Shown piece after piece: positions 5,390 through 5,651 of a stretch of DNA of 5,651 bases. The DNA comes from Actinoplanes liguriensis (GTDB lineage: Bacteria > Actinomycetota > Actinomycetes > Mycobacteriales > Micromonosporaceae). Position 1 is the first letter of the stretch. Every line of letters starts with the position of its first letter. The notes beneath the pieces are model-generated. The model made no database searches. It was not told where the DNA came from and saw only the letters and a program-made list of their open reading frames with translations. The DNA is taken from NCBI GenBank assembly GCA_000715855.1, contig KL571236.1:116085-121735 (forward strand). The letters run 5' to 3'. The position numbers were made by a program, and so were the translations under genes.

Positions 5390-5407
5390 CAGGCTAGTCC
5401 TTCTCCT

Positions 5408-5429
5408 GGGGCGGCTCGGCGGCCGCCCC
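5408..5429 (-). promoter_or_regulatory. Hairpin abutting the pyk ribosome binding site
   Basis: On the minus strand GGGGCGGC (5429-5422) pairs with GCCGCCCC (5415-5408) around a six-base loop CGCCGA, and the Shine-Dalgarno AGGAGAAGG begins at the next base. A stable 8-bp stem next to the site could affect ribosome access or mRNA stability. The loop lacks the A1/G4 bases expected of an ANTAR target. Confidence 0.4.
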
Positions 5430-5499
5430 CCGTCCTCGGCATGAACTGCGGGTGTCGACGGCGAGGTCAACCCGGGAAGTCACGGGTTCGCTGCGTCGT

Positions 5500-5528
5500 C
5501 CGCGGGCTTCAGCGACCGCGGGCTCAGC
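5500..5528. repeat. Direct repeat upstream of pyk
   Basis: CCGCGGGCT occurs at 5500-5508 and again at 5516-5524, 16 bases apart. Each copy is followed by CAGC (after one extra T in the first), so a 13-base unit is nearly repeated. It overlaps a possible minus-strand -10, TAAGCT (5532-5527), and could be an operator. Another -35-like TTGACC is at 5470-5465 without a good -10. Confidence 0.4.
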
Positions 5529-5590
5529 TTAACGGTCCCCGCTGTGCGCCCGTCGGCACATGCCACAACCGCCCTGGAGCAGCACAAACA

Positions 5591-5620
5591 GGACCCCTCA
5601 CTCGATCGGGTGAGGGGTCC
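5591..5620 (-). terminator. Strong hairpin terminator after the right-edge gene
   Basis: GGACCCCTCAC (5591-5601) pairs perfectly with GTGAGGGGTCC (5610-5620) around an 8-base loop. On the minus strand TGTTTGTG follows; on the plus strand TTGGGTTATT follows, so it may work both ways. It begins five bases after the TAA at 5626-5628, as expected for ending a minus-strand gene entering from the right and insulating pyk. Confidence 0.8.
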
Positions 5621-5625
5621 TTGGG

Positions 5626-5651
5626 TTATTCGAGAGCACCAAGCATTTCGC
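5626..5651 (-). CDS. C-terminal end of an unidentified minus-strand gene
   Basis: Eight codons including the stop are visible: the minus strand reads E-M-L-G-A-L-E then TAA (5628-5626), and a strong terminator follows almost at once. The position of the stop against the hairpin is the evidence; the peptide is far too short to identify. The other two minus-strand frames also lack stops here, so the frame is an inference. Confidence 0.4.

Noticed and set aside
5390..5470. N-terminal extension of pyk by 27 residues
   Set aside because: The extension is low-complexity Pro/Arg-rich sequence through a GC hairpin and the Shine-Dalgarno; the family N-terminus starts at 5389.

Overview
The window is high-GC DNA with GTG and TTG starts, short intergenic gaps and strongly GC-ended codons. 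Its gene content is typical of an actinomycete: an ANTAR response regulator of the PdtaR type, pyruvate kinase followed by TesB, and a branched-chain amino acid permease. The family looks like Micromonosporaceae or a relative, but that is inference from general resemblance. In Mycobacterium tuberculosis pykA and tesB1 are adjacent (Rv1617-Rv1618) and pdtaR (Rv1626) lies close by, so this is a recognisable actinobacterial neighbourhood.

Layout. At the left edge (1-674, minus) is the 5' part of a LivH-type ABC permease with an unusual exported N-terminal domain. Its 153-bp upstream gap holds a hairpin terminator, a -10 element overlapping that hairpin, and a GlnR-like palindrome. Next is pdtaR (828-1445, minus) with inverted repeats in its leader. 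A divergent tRNA with anticodon CAA follows (1576-1652, plus). A gene-free stretch of about 370 bases (1653-2020) holds a hairpin after the tRNA, an 11-bp long-range inverted repeat, a 16-bp palindrome and a possible promoter. It leads to an HdeD/DUF308-like membrane protein gene (2021-2935, plus). That gene converges on tesB (3076-3953, minus), with a long shared hairpin between them. tesB is broken by a one-base frameshift in this sequence. It overlaps the pyk stop codon by four bases (ATGA), so pyk (3950-5389, minus) and tesB form one translationally coupled operon. The pyk upstream region holds a direct repeat and a hairpin touching the Shine-Dalgarno. At the right edge a strong terminator follows what looks like the last few codons of another minus-strand gene.

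How the parts may work together. pyk makes pyruvate and ATP, and TesB hydrolyses acyl-CoA, so the operon is central carbon and lipid metabolism. PdtaR is an RNA-binding regulator, and the next gene downstream, livH, starts just after a terminator hairpin. The most interesting points are the livH control region, the leucine-anticodon tRNA with a short class I variable loop, the concentration of TTG leucine codons in livH compared with its neighbours, and the tesB frameshift. I see no mobile element, CRISPR array or defence system. This is mostly core genome with some interesting regulatory detail.
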